This document shows, one piece after another, positions 15,860-25,686 of a DNA stretch of 64,000 nucleotides; position 1 is the stretch's first letter; each line of letters opens with the position of its first letter. Below the pieces are notes generated by a model. That model did not search any database, was not told the origin of the DNA, and worked only from the letters and a program-made list of their open reading frames with translations. This DNA comes from Silvania hatchlandensis (lineage in GTDB: Bacteria > Pseudomonadota > Gammaproteobacteria > Enterobacterales > Enterobacteriaceae): the NCBI RefSeq assembly GCF_025564065.1, contig NZ_JAMGZK010000050.1, positions 140,354 to 204,353 of the forward strand, read 5' to 3'. A program made the translations under genes and the position numbers.

Positions 15860-16384
15860 TTACTGCTTCACCCAGACCAGTTCATCAACCTTGAAACCCA
15901 GGCCGCGCGCGGTATTGAGGTAATCTTGTTTCACCGCATCCGGAATGGTTGGCGTGCGCGACAAAATCCACAGATAGTCGCGGTTCGGGCCGCTGACCAG
16001 CGCGTACTGGTAGTCATCGTCCAGCTTGATGACGTTATACCCGCCATAGAACGGGCCGAAGAATGAGACCTTCAGCGCTGCGGTGGTCGGAGCGCCGGTG
16101 AAGGAGGCTTTACCCTCGCTCTCATTCCATTTGCGCTTCATCGGATCGTATCCCCGGTTGAGCACGCTGATCCCGCCGTCGCTGCGCTTACCGTAGGTGG
16201 CGGTCACTTGCTCCAGACCGCGCTCAAAGCGGTTTTCCAGACGAGCAACTTCGTACCACTTGCCCAGATAGCGGCTGGCATCAAAGCCCGTAATGGGCTG
16301 CACGCCTTTGGGCGGCGTGGGGGATTTACAGGCAACCAGGGTCAACGCAATGGCGACACCGGTCACAACAGGCCATAGTTTCAT
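15860..16384 (-). CDS. blc: Outer membrane lipoprotein Blc (bacterial lipocalin)
   Basis: 174 residues from ATG 16382-16384 (MKLWPVVTG). The ATG five codons upstream has no space for a ribosome binding site because AAAGGA lies between the two. Lipobox LVAC with acylated cysteine followed by Lys-Ser, compatible with outer-membrane sorting. The lipocalin signature is clear: DASRYLGKWYEVARLENRFERGLEQVTATY and SFFGPFYGGYNVIKLD. Binds lysophospholipids or fatty acids and is starvation-induced in E. coli. In E. coli it sits next to ampC, so this is a different location. Confidence 0.93.
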   Translation of the reverse strand: MKLWPVVTGVAIALTLVACKSPTPPKGVQPITGFDASRYLGKWYEVARLENRFERGLEQVTATYGKRSDGGISVLNRGYDPMKRKWNESEGKASFTGAPTTAALKVSFFGPFYGGYNVIKLDDDYQYALVSGPNRDYLWILSRTPTIPDAVKQDYLNTARGLGFKVDELVWVKQ

Positions 16385-16501
16385 CAGAATTCCTTTCATT
16401 TGCGCGGTTGGAATTAAAGTGTAGTGCAGCGCGGTGGCGCTTCATCCCGCCGGGAAATATTCGTAGTATATTAAGATTATTCCTCCTCTTCGGGTGCAGG
16501 C

Positions 16502-17227
16502 ATGGCTTACTCCATCGGCGAATTCGCCAGACTCAGCGGGATCACCGCCACTACCTTGCGGGCGTGGCAGCGTCGCTACGGTTTACTCAAGCCGCAGCGC
16601 ACCGAGGGCGGCCATCGCCAGTACAGCGAAGAGGACGTCCAGCAGGCGATGAAAATCCTCGACTGGGTGAAAAAAGGCGTGCCGATCGGCCAGGTGAAGC
16701 CGCTGCTGGGACGTCCGGTACCGGGCCGCACCAATAACTGGCAAACGCTGCAACAGAACATGCTGCAACGTCTGCAGGCGGGAAAAATCGATTCCCTGCG
16801 CCAGCTGATTTACGATGCGGGTCGCGAGTACCCGCGACCGGAGCTGGTCGCAAACGTCTTGCGCCCGCTTCGCAGTCAGGTGTCGGCCAACGTACCCGCC
16901 GCCATGACTCTGCGCGAGATCCTCGATGGCATCATCATCGCCTACACCTCGTTTTGCCTTGAGGGCGATAAAAAAGCGGCAGGCGACAACGTCCTGCTCA
17001 GCGGCTGGCACCTGAACGATCCATGCGAAATCTGGCTCGAAGCCTTAACCCGCACCGGTCAGGGCCACCGTATTGATATCCTGCCCATTCCCCCTGCCAC
17101 CCTGGCCCCGGAAATTTTTCCGGACCGTAAATGGCTGTTAGTCACCCGCGGTAAACTCACCGCCGCGCGCAAAAAGCAGGTTGAACAGTGGCAGCAGCAG
17201 CTTTCCCTTGAGGTGATTATCCTCTGA
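16502..17227 (+). CDS. MerR-family regulator, MlrA/BluR-like
   Basis: 241 residues. N-terminal MerR helix-turn-helix (YSIGEFARLSGITATTLRAWQRRYGLLKPQRTEGGHRQYSEEDVQ) is almost the same as in MlrA and BluR of E. coli. The C-terminal part has the B12-binding-like layout of those proteins but without a cobalamin-binding DXHXXG motif, as in MlrA. MlrA activates csgD, and BluR represses biofilm and acid-resistance genes until relieved by a BLUF partner. Divergent from blc. I cannot say which of the two roles, or a third, applies here. Confidence 0.85.
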   Translation: MAYSIGEFARLSGITATTLRAWQRRYGLLKPQRTEGGHRQYSEEDVQQAMKILDWVKKGVPIGQVKPLLGRPVPGRTNNWQTLQQNMLQRLQAGKIDSLRQLIYDAGREYPRPELVANVLRPLRSQVSANVPAAMTLREILDGIIIAYTSFCLEGDKKAAGDNVLLSGWHLNDPCEIWLEALTRTGQGHRIDILPIPPATLAPEIFPDRKWLLVTRGKLTAARKKQVEQWQQQLSLEVIIL

Positions 17228-17326
17228 TTATTTTCTCCTGCGGGAGTTGTCACAGAAAGTTGAATATTTTCCTGCTCCGGGAGTGCTAACGTTTTCCTGT
17301 CACTTACCACTTCACAGGAAAACATC

Positions 17327-17737
17327 ATGAAAAAAACGCTCCCTCTGTTGGCCCTTGCCTCACTGGCCTTTGCCCCTGTCGCCTTTAGCGCCCCTGTCGG
17401 CACCCTGAGCGTGCATATTCTTGACCAGCAAACCGGTACCCCGCCACCGGGCGTTACCGTCACGCTGGAGAAACAGCAGCAGGATACGTGGACACCGCTT
17501 GCCAGCGGCAAAACGGACCAGGATGGCCGGATTAAATCGCTCTATCCTGCCGATCAGGATATGCAGCCCGGCGTGTACAAAGTGACGTTCAACACTGCGA
17601 ATTACTTCCATGCGAACAAGCTGGAATCGTTCTTCCCGGAAATCCCGGTGCTGTTTACCGTCACCCGCACCAACGAAAAGCTGCACATTCCTCTTCTGCT
17701 CAGCCAGTACGGTTACTCGACCTACAAGGGCAGTTAA
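17327..17737 (+). CDS. hiuH: 5-hydroxyisourate hydrolase with signal peptide
   Basis: 136 residues; transthyretin-related enzyme hydrolysing 5-hydroxyisourate in urate breakdown. Residues 1-22 form a signal peptide (MKKTLPLLALASLAFAPVAFS) so it acts in the periplasm. Active-site landmarks: His in GTLSVHILDQQTG, Arg in DGRIK, His in KLHIPLLLS. The C-terminal signature, normally YRGS, is YKGS here, an Arg to Lys change. No other purine-catabolic gene is adjacent, so it probably acts on compounds formed outside the cell or elsewhere. Confidence 0.93.
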   Translation: MKKTLPLLALASLAFAPVAFSAPVGTLSVHILDQQTGTPPPGVTVTLEKQQQDTWTPLASGKTDQDGRIKSLYPADQDMQPGVYKVTFNTANYFHANKLESFFPEIPVLFTVTRTNEKLHIPLLLSQYGYSTYKGS

Positions 17738-17839
17738 AAGTCATTGATAAATATTAATAATAAAAAGTAGCCTCGGCAATACCTGGACAAAACAGACATG
17801 TTGTGTAAGTTTTAAGTATAACCTCTGGAGGTGTACACC

Positions 17840-18799
17840 ATGACAACAAAACCTGTACTGGGTATTAGCGGATGCTTGACCGGGTCCGCCGTTCGCTTCG
17901 ACGGCGGACATAAGCGGATGGGCTTTGTCATGGATGAACTGTCCCAGTGGGTCACCTTCCGGCCGGTTTGTCCGGAAATGGCAATCGGTCTGCCGACCCC
18001 GCGCCCGGCGCTGCACCTCACGAAGATCGCCCCCGGCGAAATCAGCATGCGTTTTTGCCATGCCCCTTTTGATGACGTCACGCAAAAAATGGCGGATTTT
18101 ACGGCAGATTACCTGCCTAAAATCGGCGATCTTGCGGGTTTTATCGTCTGTGCCAAATCTCCCAGCTGCGGGATGGAGCGGGTGCGGCTGTACAATGAAA
18201 ACGGAGATCGCGGGGCAAAAGAGGGCATCGGTTTGTTCACCGCCGCCCTGCTGGAGATGTACCCCTGGCTGCCGGTAGAAGAAGACGGCCGCCTGCACGA
18301 CCCGGCGTTACGCGAGAGCTTTATCGAGCGCATTTTTGCTCTCTACGAGCTCAACACTCTGCGGGCAAACGGCTTAACCCGCCGCGCGCTGCTGGACTAT
18401 CATAGCCGCTACAAACTGCAGCTTCTGGCCCACGATCAGCCGGGCTATCGTGAGATCGGTCCGTTTGTCGCTCGCATGCACGAGTGGGACAGCCTTGAGG
18501 AATTTTTTGTCGCCTACCGGGCAAAGCTGATGGCGATCCTCAAACAGCCCGCCTCGCGCAAGAACCACACCAATGTGCTGATGCACATCCAGGGCTATTT
18601 CCGCGAGCAACTCAACACCCGTCGACGCACGGAGTTAAGCGAGGTGATCCTCAGCTACCGCAACGGGCTGCTGCCGCTTCTCGCCCCCATCACCCTGCTG
18701 AAGCACTATCTGGCGGAGTACCCGGATAAATATCTGCAGACGCAAAACTACTTCACCCCCTATCCCGACGCGCTGGGATTGCGGCTGGCGGTAGCCTGA
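17840..18799 (+). CDS. TudS-like DUF523 domain fused to DUF1722 (YbgA-like)
   Basis: 319 residues from ATG 17840, 8 bases after GGAGG; an in-frame GTG at 17831 overlaps that site and is rejected. DUF523 occupies about 1-150 with cysteines C12 (GISGCLTG), C44 (RPVCPE) and C110 (SPSCG), the pattern that holds a [4Fe-4S] cluster in thiouracil desulfidase TudS. DUF1722 follows (about 190-300; RALLDYHSRYKLQLLAHDQPGYREIGP, KNHTNVLMHIQGYF), which equals E. coli YbgA. Inferred role: desulfurisation of thiolated bases or a related iron-sulfur reaction. Confidence 0.88.
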   Translation: MTTKPVLGISGCLTGSAVRFDGGHKRMGFVMDELSQWVTFRPVCPEMAIGLPTPRPALHLTKIAPGEISMRFCHAPFDDVTQKMADFTADYLPKIGDLAGFIVCAKSPSCGMERVRLYNENGDRGAKEGIGLFTAALLEMYPWLPVEEDGRLHDPALRESFIERIFALYELNTLRANGLTRRALLDYHSRYKLQLLAHDQPGYREIGPFVARMHEWDSLEEFFVAYRAKLMAILKQPASRKNHTNVLMHIQGYFREQLNTRRRTELSEVILSYRNGLLPLLAPITLLKHYLAEYPDKYLQTQNYFTPYPDALGLRLAVA

Positions 18800-18856
18800 C
18801 CGTAAAAATGCGAAGGCCCCATTGACCTAAAGAGGCCCCAACCAGTACCCCTTTTA

Positions 18857-18885
18857 GACGACACCCTCACTGTCGTCTTTTTTTT
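18857..18885 (+). terminator. Rho-independent terminator after the TudS-like gene
   Basis: GACGACA (18857-18863), loop CCCTCAC, TGTCGTC (18871-18877), then eight T. A strong intrinsic terminator 58 bases after the stop codon. Confidence 0.9.
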
Positions 18886-18983
18886 GCACTTTGCTTATAA
18901 CACTGTGATTCCGTACGGTTTTAAACCGTAAGGCTGGACACGCCGAGGATGGCGCGGCTGGGGTAATGCCGGGTGGATCCGAC

Positions 18984-19937
18984 CTACAGTCGCGTGCGGA
19001 AGGTTTTCCGCCACTCCGCCGGGCTGACGCCAAAGCGCGCTTTAAACTGCTGTCTGTAGGTCACCGCAGAAAGAAACCCTACCTGCTCCGCCACCGTGTC
19101 GATCGGCAGCGTGCCTGCCTCGAGCAATAGCTGGCTGCGGCGCAGGCGTTCAGCAGTAAGCCACCCGGCGACGCTCATGCCGGTCGCTTTCATAAAGTGG
19201 CGGGTCAGCGTGCGGCGACTCATCGCGACTCTCTCCGCCAGTGCATCCAGACTCAGTGGCTGGGCGATATTGCGCTGGAGGTAATCGATCAGGCTGTTAA
19301 TGCGTGCATCGCGGGTATTTTCAGGTACCGGCTGGGCGATGTACTGCGCCTGTCCGCCCTCGCGATGCGGTGGAACGATCATCCGTCGGGCAATCTGGTT
19401 CGCCACCGTGCTGCCAAAACGTTGACGAATAATGTACAGACAGCAATCCAGCGCCGCCGCGGTACCTGCGGAAGTAATAATGCGGTCGTCATCGACGTAC
19501 AGGGCATTGATATCCAGTGCGACCGCCGGGAACAACGACTGGAACTGTCGTTCAAACTCCCAGTGGGTCGCGGCCCGTTTACCGTCCAGAATACCCGCGT
19601 AACCCAGTACAAACGCCCCAAGACACAGCCCGACAATCTCCGCGCCGTGATTTCTCGCCTGCACCAGGCTGTCGAGCAACGTCTGCGGCGGGCGATGGAG
19701 GACGTGCGCCCAGTAAGGTACCACCACAATATCTGCCCGCCCGATGGCGCTAAAGTCGTCCGTCGCATTCAGGGCGAAACCGTCGCGGGAGGTCAGCATT
19801 CCCGGCGTTTCGGCGCAGATGCGCACATCAAAGCGCTTTTCGCCGCTGATGCTGTCACCGAACAAAATGCAGGGCACAGAGTAGTGAAAGGGGCTGAACC
19901 CGTCGACGGCGACAATCGCCACAGTTGTTAACTTCAC
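18984..19937 (-). CDS. GlxA/FtrA-type AraC regulator with DJ-1/PfpI domain
   Basis: 317 residues, starting at GTG 19935-19937 with GGAGAA upstream. N-terminal DJ-1/PfpI-like sensor (about 1-180) including VVVPYWAH and GLCLGAFVLGYAGILDGKRAATHW; the cysteine in the LCLGA elbow matches the position of the DJ-1 nucleophile. C-terminal AraC double HTH (about 215-315; LSLDALAERVAMSRRTLTRHFMKATGMSVAGWL, TVAEQVGFLSAVTYRQQFKARFGVSPAEWRKTF). Its start is 26 bases after the MBL hydrolase stop, so the two may be one operon. Confidence 0.88.
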   Translation of the reverse strand: MKLTTVAIVAVDGFSPFHYSVPCILFGDSISGEKRFDVRICAETPGMLTSRDGFALNATDDFSAIGRADIVVVPYWAHVLHRPPQTLLDSLVQARNHGAEIVGLCLGAFVLGYAGILDGKRAATHWEFERQFQSLFPAVALDINALYVDDDRIITSAGTAAALDCCLYIIRQRFGSTVANQIARRMIVPPHREGGQAQYIAQPVPENTRDARINSLIDYLQRNIAQPLSLDALAERVAMSRRTLTRHFMKATGMSVAGWLTAERLRRSQLLLEAGTLPIDTVAEQVGFLSAVTYRQQFKARFGVSPAEWRKTFRTRL

Positions 19938-19963
19938 TCGGTTCTCCTCTGCCCGGATTCTGC

Positions 19964-20743
19964 TCAGACTATAACGCTTTCTCCATCCTGCGGAATGGTG
20001 ACTGCATCGCCAATCAGGTTTGCATCAACATATTCCCGCAGCGCGCTACGCGTCAGCAGGCAGTGATTGATCGCCTCCATATGGACGGCGACGATTCTGG
20101 CCTGCGGCAGCAGGTAGTGCACGTTCAGCACATCCTCCGCGCCCATAATGATCGGCCCAAAGCCGATCACGTGCGCGTAGCCAGCATTCAATACCACCAC
20201 GTCCGGCTGATGTAGCGCCAGGTCGGCGGCCACTTCCGGGCGCAAAATGGTGTCACCCGCAATCAGCAGCGTTTTCTCGTCAGGATGGCGAAATACCACG
20301 CCGCAGGCCTCGCCGAGGCGTTCTGCCAGCTCCGGCACGGCGTAGGCGCGGTCGGTGCCGTGCTGCCCTCCGTGGGTTTTGCTTAGCTGGATCCCGTCAA
20401 AATAGCTATTGTCGGTCAGTACCGTCAGATGGGTGAAACCCTGGCTCTGCAGCAGCTGTGCGTCATGCTCATGCTGCACGAAAATCGGTTTGTCTTTAGC
20501 CAGCAGCTCGATAGCGTACTGATCCCAGTGGTCGTCATGGGTGTGGGTCACGATCACCGCATCAACATCCAGCAGGGTGTCGACAGCAAAAGGCAGTTCA
20601 ACCATCGGGTTGCGGATCTCAGCGCGGGCGGTGCCTGGGAAACCAGGATAGGCATCCTTTGGTGCCAGCAATGGGTCAATCAAAAAGCGCTTACCTGCGT
20701 AGGTGATTAGCTGTGTGGCGTTACGAATGTGAGTGATGTTCAT
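19964..20743 (-). CDS. MBL-fold metallo-hydrolase (UlaG-like)
   Basis: 259 residues. Metal-binding HxHxDH motif in AVIVTHTHDDHWDQYA, further ligands in FRHPDEKTLLIAGDTILRP and near VAVHMEAINHCL. The short length and LITYAGKRFLIDPLLAP opening match the UlaG/YtkP-like lactonase or phosphodiesterase group. It lies upstream of, and in line with, the DJ-1/AraC regulator gene. Substrate unknown. Confidence 0.85.
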   Translation of the reverse strand: MNITHIRNATQLITYAGKRFLIDPLLAPKDAYPGFPGTARAEIRNPMVELPFAVDTLLDVDAVIVTHTHDDHWDQYAIELLAKDKPIFVQHEHDAQLLQSQGFTHLTVLTDNSYFDGIQLSKTHGGQHGTDRAYAVPELAERLGEACGVVFRHPDEKTLLIAGDTILRPEVAADLALHQPDVVVLNAGYAHVIGFGPIIMGAEDVLNVHYLLPQARIVAVHMEAINHCLLTRSALREYVDANLIGDAVTIPQDGESVIV

Positions 20744-20885
20744 GGCGGTTCTCCGGTGTGTTATGCCGAAAGGATAGCCGGAGGAGAGGTATCAGGATGT
20801 GGGCAAAAGGGCATTAAGCGATGGGATCGGGCCAACGTTGCTAACGTATGATGCCGGGTGCAATTTCCGGCACAACCATGCTAGA

Positions 20886-20912
20886 TTAATAAAAGTTATT
20901 AACTGTTATTAA
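20886..20912. promoter_or_regulatory. Three-part operator of the ParDE-like module
   Basis: TTAATAA (20886-20892), TTATTAA (20896-20902) and again TTATTAA (20906-20912), each start 10 bases from the next, one helical turn. The first two form a perfect inverted repeat. It lies 13 bases before the antitoxin start and suits cooperative binding of RHH dimers to one face of the DNA. Confidence 0.6.
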
Positions 20913-20924
20913 ACGAGGCCAGCA

Positions 20925-21173
20925 ATGCGATCGCATGCTAAACAGACCATCAGCGCACAAATCCCTGTAGAACTGGCGTTGGCTATCGAAAAATTGGCCC
21001 AGGAGTTGGACCGTTCAAAAAGCTGGATCATTAAAGAGGCGCTAACGTTTATGCTGGCAGAGCGGGAACGCCGACATAACGATATCCTGTCAGGGCTTGC
21101 GGATGTCGATGCCGGACGGGTAGTCAGCCACTCAGAGATTGTGGATTTTGCGGCACGCCTGAAAAAAGAGTAA
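20925..21173 (+). CDS. Ribbon-helix-helix antitoxin (ParD/CopG-like)
   Basis: 82 residues. RHH at about 7-50 (QTISAQIPVELALAIEKLAQELDRSKSWIIKEALTFMLAERE) and a flexible C-terminus that would wrap the toxin (SHSEIVDFAARLKKE). First gene of a two-gene module, 3 bases before the toxin start, with an AT-rich repeat operator upstream. Expected to repress its operon and neutralise the toxin. Confidence 0.87.
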   Translation: MRSHAKQTISAQIPVELALAIEKLAQELDRSKSWIIKEALTFMLAERERRHNDILSGLADVDAGRVVSHSEIVDFAARLKKE

Positions 21174-21176
21174 TTC

Positions 21177-21452
21177 ATGGAAATATTCTGGACACGGAAA
21201 GCTCAGGACGATCTTGAACGGATTTATCAGTTTGCCATGCAGTACAGCCGCAAGCATGCTAACGACATACTCGACAGACTTATCGAAGGCACGACAAGCC
21301 TCGGGAATTGCCCTGCAATGGGCGTTTACCTGACCCGCTATCAACCGCGCGAAGTCAGGAAAATGATCTTCGATGAATATGAAGTGCATTATGAAATACG
21401 GGGCACTGCGATTTATATTGTCGACCTCTGGCATCGCCGGGAGGATCGCTAG
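21177..21452 (+). CDS. ParE/RelE-superfamily toxin
   Basis: 91 residues. MEIFWTRKAQDDLERIYQFAMQYSRKHANDILDRL at the N-terminus and VRKMIFDEYEVHYEIRGTAIYIVDLWHRREDR at the C-terminus are the standard ParE-type fold. ParE toxins poison gyrase, RelE types cut mRNA; the C-terminal IVDLWHRRED with no RelE catalytic set favours the ParE side, but this is not certain. Confidence 0.85.
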   Translation: MEIFWTRKAQDDLERIYQFAMQYSRKHANDILDRLIEGTTSLGNCPAMGVYLTRYQPREVRKMIFDEYEVHYEIRGTAIYIVDLWHRREDR

Positions 21453-21470
21453 CGCCCCATATGCGTTCAG

Positions 21471-22271
21471 TTACCAGCCCGGCACTGCCCCGCCGTTAAA
21501 GATAGTCTCTGCCGCCTTCGCCACTTCCGGCGACTGATACGACTGGATAAACTCCTTCACGTTCTGCGCCTCTTTGTTCTCTTCACGTGTCACGATGATA
21601 TTCACATACGGCGAGTTTTTGTCTTCGATAAAGACGCTGTCATGCACCGGCGACAGCCCGGTTTGCTGGAGATAGGTGGTGCTGATAATCGCCACATCCA
21701 CTTTCGGATCGTCCAGCACGCGCGGCAGTTGCGCCCCTTCCAGCTCCATAATTTTCAGGTTACGCGGGTTCGCGGTGATATCCAGCGCCGTCGGCAGCAG
21801 GCCGGTATCCGGCTTCAGGGTGATCAGCTTTTCGTTTTGCAACAATAGCAGCGCGCGGCCCAGGTTGGTGGGGTCGTTCGGGATGGCGATGGTCGCGCCG
21901 TCTTTCAGCTCGGTCACCGATTTGATCTTGCGGGAATAGCCCGCCATCGGGAACACAAAGGTATTGCCGACCGCTACCAGCTTGTAGCCGTGGGCCTTAT
22001 TATCTTCGGCCAGGAACGGACGGTGCTGGAAGACGTTGGCATCCAGTTCGCCGTGGCTTGTCGCATCGTTTGGCAGCAGCGAGCCGCTGAATCCCACCAG
22101 CTCCACGTCGAGGCCGAATTTCTCCTTCGCCACTTTTTTGGCCACTTCTGCCACGTCCTGCTCGGCACCGTTAATCACGCCAACTTTGATGTGTTTAGCA
22201 TCGCCGCCGCTTTGGTCACAGCCCGCCAGTATCAGACCCGCGAGAAGAACAGCACCCAATCGAAGTTTCAC
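21471..22271 (-). CDS. nlpA: Lipoprotein NlpA (MetQ-like)
   Basis: 266 residues starting at GTG 22269-22271, 8 bases after AAGGA; a longer frame to 22406 lacks any signal and is rejected. Lipobox LAGC followed by Asp at +2, which keeps it in the inner membrane as known for E. coli NlpA. The mature part (HIKVGVINGAEQDVAEVAKKVAKEKFGLDVEL, PNDPTNLGRALLLLQ, SPYVNIIVTREENK) is a methionine-binding-type substrate protein. It is a backbone marker: in E. coli it sits beside yicL and yicS; here accessory genes separate them. Confidence 0.92.
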   Translation of the reverse strand: MKLRLGAVLLAGLILAGCDQSGGDAKHIKVGVINGAEQDVAEVAKKVAKEKFGLDVELVGFSGSLLPNDATSHGELDANVFQHRPFLAEDNKAHGYKLVAVGNTFVFPMAGYSRKIKSVTELKDGATIAIPNDPTNLGRALLLLQNEKLITLKPDTGLLPTALDITANPRNLKIMELEGAQLPRVLDDPKVDVAIISTTYLQQTGLSPVHDSVFIEDKNSPYVNIIVTREENKEAQNVKEFIQSYQSPEVAKAAETIFNGGAVPGW

Positions 22272-22385
22272 CAGACAGTTCCTTTTGATTAATGTTTTAT
22301 CGACTATATCGACAACGCAGCGGCAGGCGAAAAAACGAAAAGGAATCAGTAAGAAGGATAAGTTATATGCGCAGGGCGATTGTCG

Positions 22386-22411
22386 GCCCGGTAAGCGTAG
22401 CGCCACCGGGC
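22386..22411. repeat. REP element
   Basis: Outer arms GCCCGGT and ACCGGGC enclose AAGCGTAGCGCC. The same sequence with one extra base occurs between yidA and gyrB (61926-61952, opposite orientation) and, with altered outer arms, at 61968-61994. Placed 10 bases after the stop of the MFS gene. Confidence 0.8.
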
Positions 22412-22420
22412 GTCAGGGGG

Positions 22421-23960
<1,540 letters not shown>

Positions 23961-23998
23961 CAATGAAGTTATGTATTCGGTCAAGGGATCCTCCGCAC

Positions 23999-24658
23999 AT
24001 GCCAGCACATAAAGATAATTCCGACCTCAAGCCAGCGGCGCGTCGCCCCGGGCGACCGCGCGGGAGCAAACCCACCGCCACCAGCCGGGAACAGCTGCTG
24101 GATATCGCCCTGAATCTCTTTGCGCGTCAGGGGATTGCCCGCACCTCGCTCAACGCCATTGCCAAAGAGGCGGGCGTGACGCCGGCGATGCTGCACTACT
24201 ATTTTAACTCTCGGGAACAGCTGCTGGATGCAATGATCGAAGAGCGTTTTCTGCCGCTGCGCAGCGCGATCGGGGCGACGTTCAGTACCCATCCGGACGA
24301 TCCGGTGGCCGCCCTGACCCTGATGGTGAAGCAGCTCGCCGCCCTGGCCGTCGAGCACGACTGGTTCGCACCGCTGTGGATGCAGGAGGTCATAGGGGAA
24401 ATGCCGGTGCTGCGATCGCACCTGCAGGCCCGGTTTGGCGATGAGAAATATCAGACCACGCTGAATACCCTCGCCCGCTGGCAGCAGGAGGGAAAGCTAA
24501 ACCGCAATCTGGAGCCGGCGCTGCTGTTCACTACCCTGTTAAGCCTGGTGCTGGTGCCTTTTTCACGGATGCGTAGTGACGAGAGGTTAAACACCCTCTC
24601 GCCGGAGAGCATCGTGCGCCATGCCCTGGCGGTCATTGGCGGTGGGATTGGCCCCTAA
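23999..24658 (+). CDS. TetR-family repressor
   Basis: 219 residues from ATG 23999 (MPAHKDNSDLKPAARRPGRPRGS) behind AAGGG; the upstream ATG at 23963 would place the start inside the presumed operator. A basic AT-hook-like RRPGRPRGSKP precedes the TetR HTH (REQLLDIALNLFARQGIARTSLNAIAKEAGVTPAMLHYYFNSREQLLDAMI). The C-terminal ligand domain is unassigned. Divergent arrangement points to control of the DHA2 efflux pump. The last codons overlap the convergent GNAT gene by 4 bases. Confidence 0.9.
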   Translation: MPAHKDNSDLKPAARRPGRPRGSKPTATSREQLLDIALNLFARQGIARTSLNAIAKEAGVTPAMLHYYFNSREQLLDAMIEERFLPLRSAIGATFSTHPDDPVAALTLMVKQLAALAVEHDWFAPLWMQEVIGEMPVLRSHLQARFGDEKYQTTLNTLARWQQEGKLNRNLEPALLFTTLLSLVLVPFSRMRSDERLNTLSPESIVRHALAVIGGGIGP

Positions 24659-25074
24659 AGCGCCTTCGACAGGTAGTACCGCTGCATGCCCTGGTACGGG
24701 AAATCGTCCAGCGTCATTTTCAGCTGATAGCCCTGCTTTTCATAAAATGGCCGCGCCTGGAAGCTGAGGGTATCCACCAGCGAATGCCGACAGCCCTGGC
24801 GCTTTGCTTCCTCTTCGGCCATCTGCATCAGCTGCGTACCCACTCCGCTGGTGCGTGTCTCGCTGCACACCCACAGATATTTGATATCCAGCCATTCCCC
24901 CACCCGCCTGCCGATCAGCCCGCCGCGCATCGTGCCGCTGTCGTCGCGGACATACACCGCGATATCGCCTCCCACAATGGTAAAATCGATAAATTGCCCG
25001 TTGTAGGCGCGTAATCCTTGCAACAGTTCTTCTTGATCCTGTTCGGTGATGGTGTCGGTGATCGTCAGCTGCAT
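24655..25074 (-). CDS. GNAT-family N-acetyltransferase
   Basis: 139 residues. Acetyl-CoA binding motif A in VCSETRTSGVGTQLMQMAEEEAKRQGC (R-x-S-G-V-G) and motif B in TLSFQARPFYEKQGYQ. The IAVYVRDDSGTMRGGLIGRRVGEWLDIKYLWV block resembles small stand-alone acetyltransferases of unknown substrate. Convergent with the TetR gene. Confidence 0.88.
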   Translation of the reverse strand: MQLTITDTITEQDQEELLQGLRAYNGQFIDFTIVGGDIAVYVRDDSGTMRGGLIGRRVGEWLDIKYLWVCSETRTSGVGTQLMQMAEEEAKRQGCRHSLVDTLSFQARPFYEKQGYQLKMTLDDFPYQGMQRYYLSKAL

Positions 25075-25275
25075 ATCATTCTCCCGTTACGCTGTACATG
25101 GACTATCTCACACTTAGATCGGCTTAAAAATGCCTTTGCGAGCCGCATCACCCTTTGTTTATCGCCTTGTCACGGCCATCACAAAAATTTCTTTCAGGCT
25201 TGCCTGTCCGCCAAAAACTGCGGCTACGCTTATTCCTACCCCTGCGCAACTATTGGGAAAATTAATACTTTCGGC

Positions 25276-25305
25276 TTGGGTCGCAAATGCGGATGTAACT
25301 ATATA
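25276..25305 (+). promoter_or_regulatory. Probable yicS promoter
   Basis: TTGGGT (25276-25281), 18-base spacer, TATATA (25300-25305), about 39 bases before the yicS start. Only candidate in the 269-base gap before yicS. Confidence 0.4.
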
Positions 25306-25343
25306 TTTCACAGGAACGTGTGTGGTTTTTTCCGGAGGTCATC

Positions 25344-25649
25344 ATGAAGTCAGCACATCTGTTTTGCCTCGTCGTCTGCCTGCTTTTTGCCGCCTTCGTC
25401 CATGCGGAGGATGCACAGGAAATGGATGACCCGGTAAAACTTGAGCAGATGAAGCAGCTGGTGTTGAAGGATGTGAAGAAAGCCTGCGCCCCGCAGCGCA
25501 AGCAGAGCAACCAGGAATGGGAAAAAATGATTATGTCTTCCGAGGCAAATCAGATGCTGGTCAAGAATGCGGTGGTGGCGATGAAGCGCAACAACCAGGA
25601 CGGGTACTGGGATGCCGTCAGTCGGGTGGACTGCATGGAGGATTACTGA
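25344..25649 (+). CDS. yicS: YicS, small secreted protein of unknown function
   Basis: 101 residues from ATG 25344 with CCGGAGG upstream. Signal peptide MKSAHLFCLVVCLLFAAFVHA. The mature part KKACAPQRKQSNQEWEKMIMSSEANQ and AVVAMKRNNQDGYWDAVSRVDC lines up with E. coli YicS, including two cysteines that probably form a disulfide. Periplasmic; function unknown. A backbone marker that in E. coli lies between nlpA and nepI. Confidence 0.85.
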   Translation: MKSAHLFCLVVCLLFAAFVHAEDAQEMDDPVKLEQMKQLVLKDVKKACAPQRKQSNQEWEKMIMSSEANQMLVKNAVVAMKRNNQDGYWDAVSRVDCMEDY

Positions 25650-25658
25650 TTACGCATA

Positions 25659-25686
25659 AAGGGGCCATCACGCCCCCTTAATTTTT
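25659..25686 (+). terminator. Terminator after yicS
   Basis: AAGGGG (25659-25664) pairs with CCCCTT (25674-25679), followed by AATTTTT. It may also serve the convergent LacI-type gene weakly from the other strand. Confidence 0.6.
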
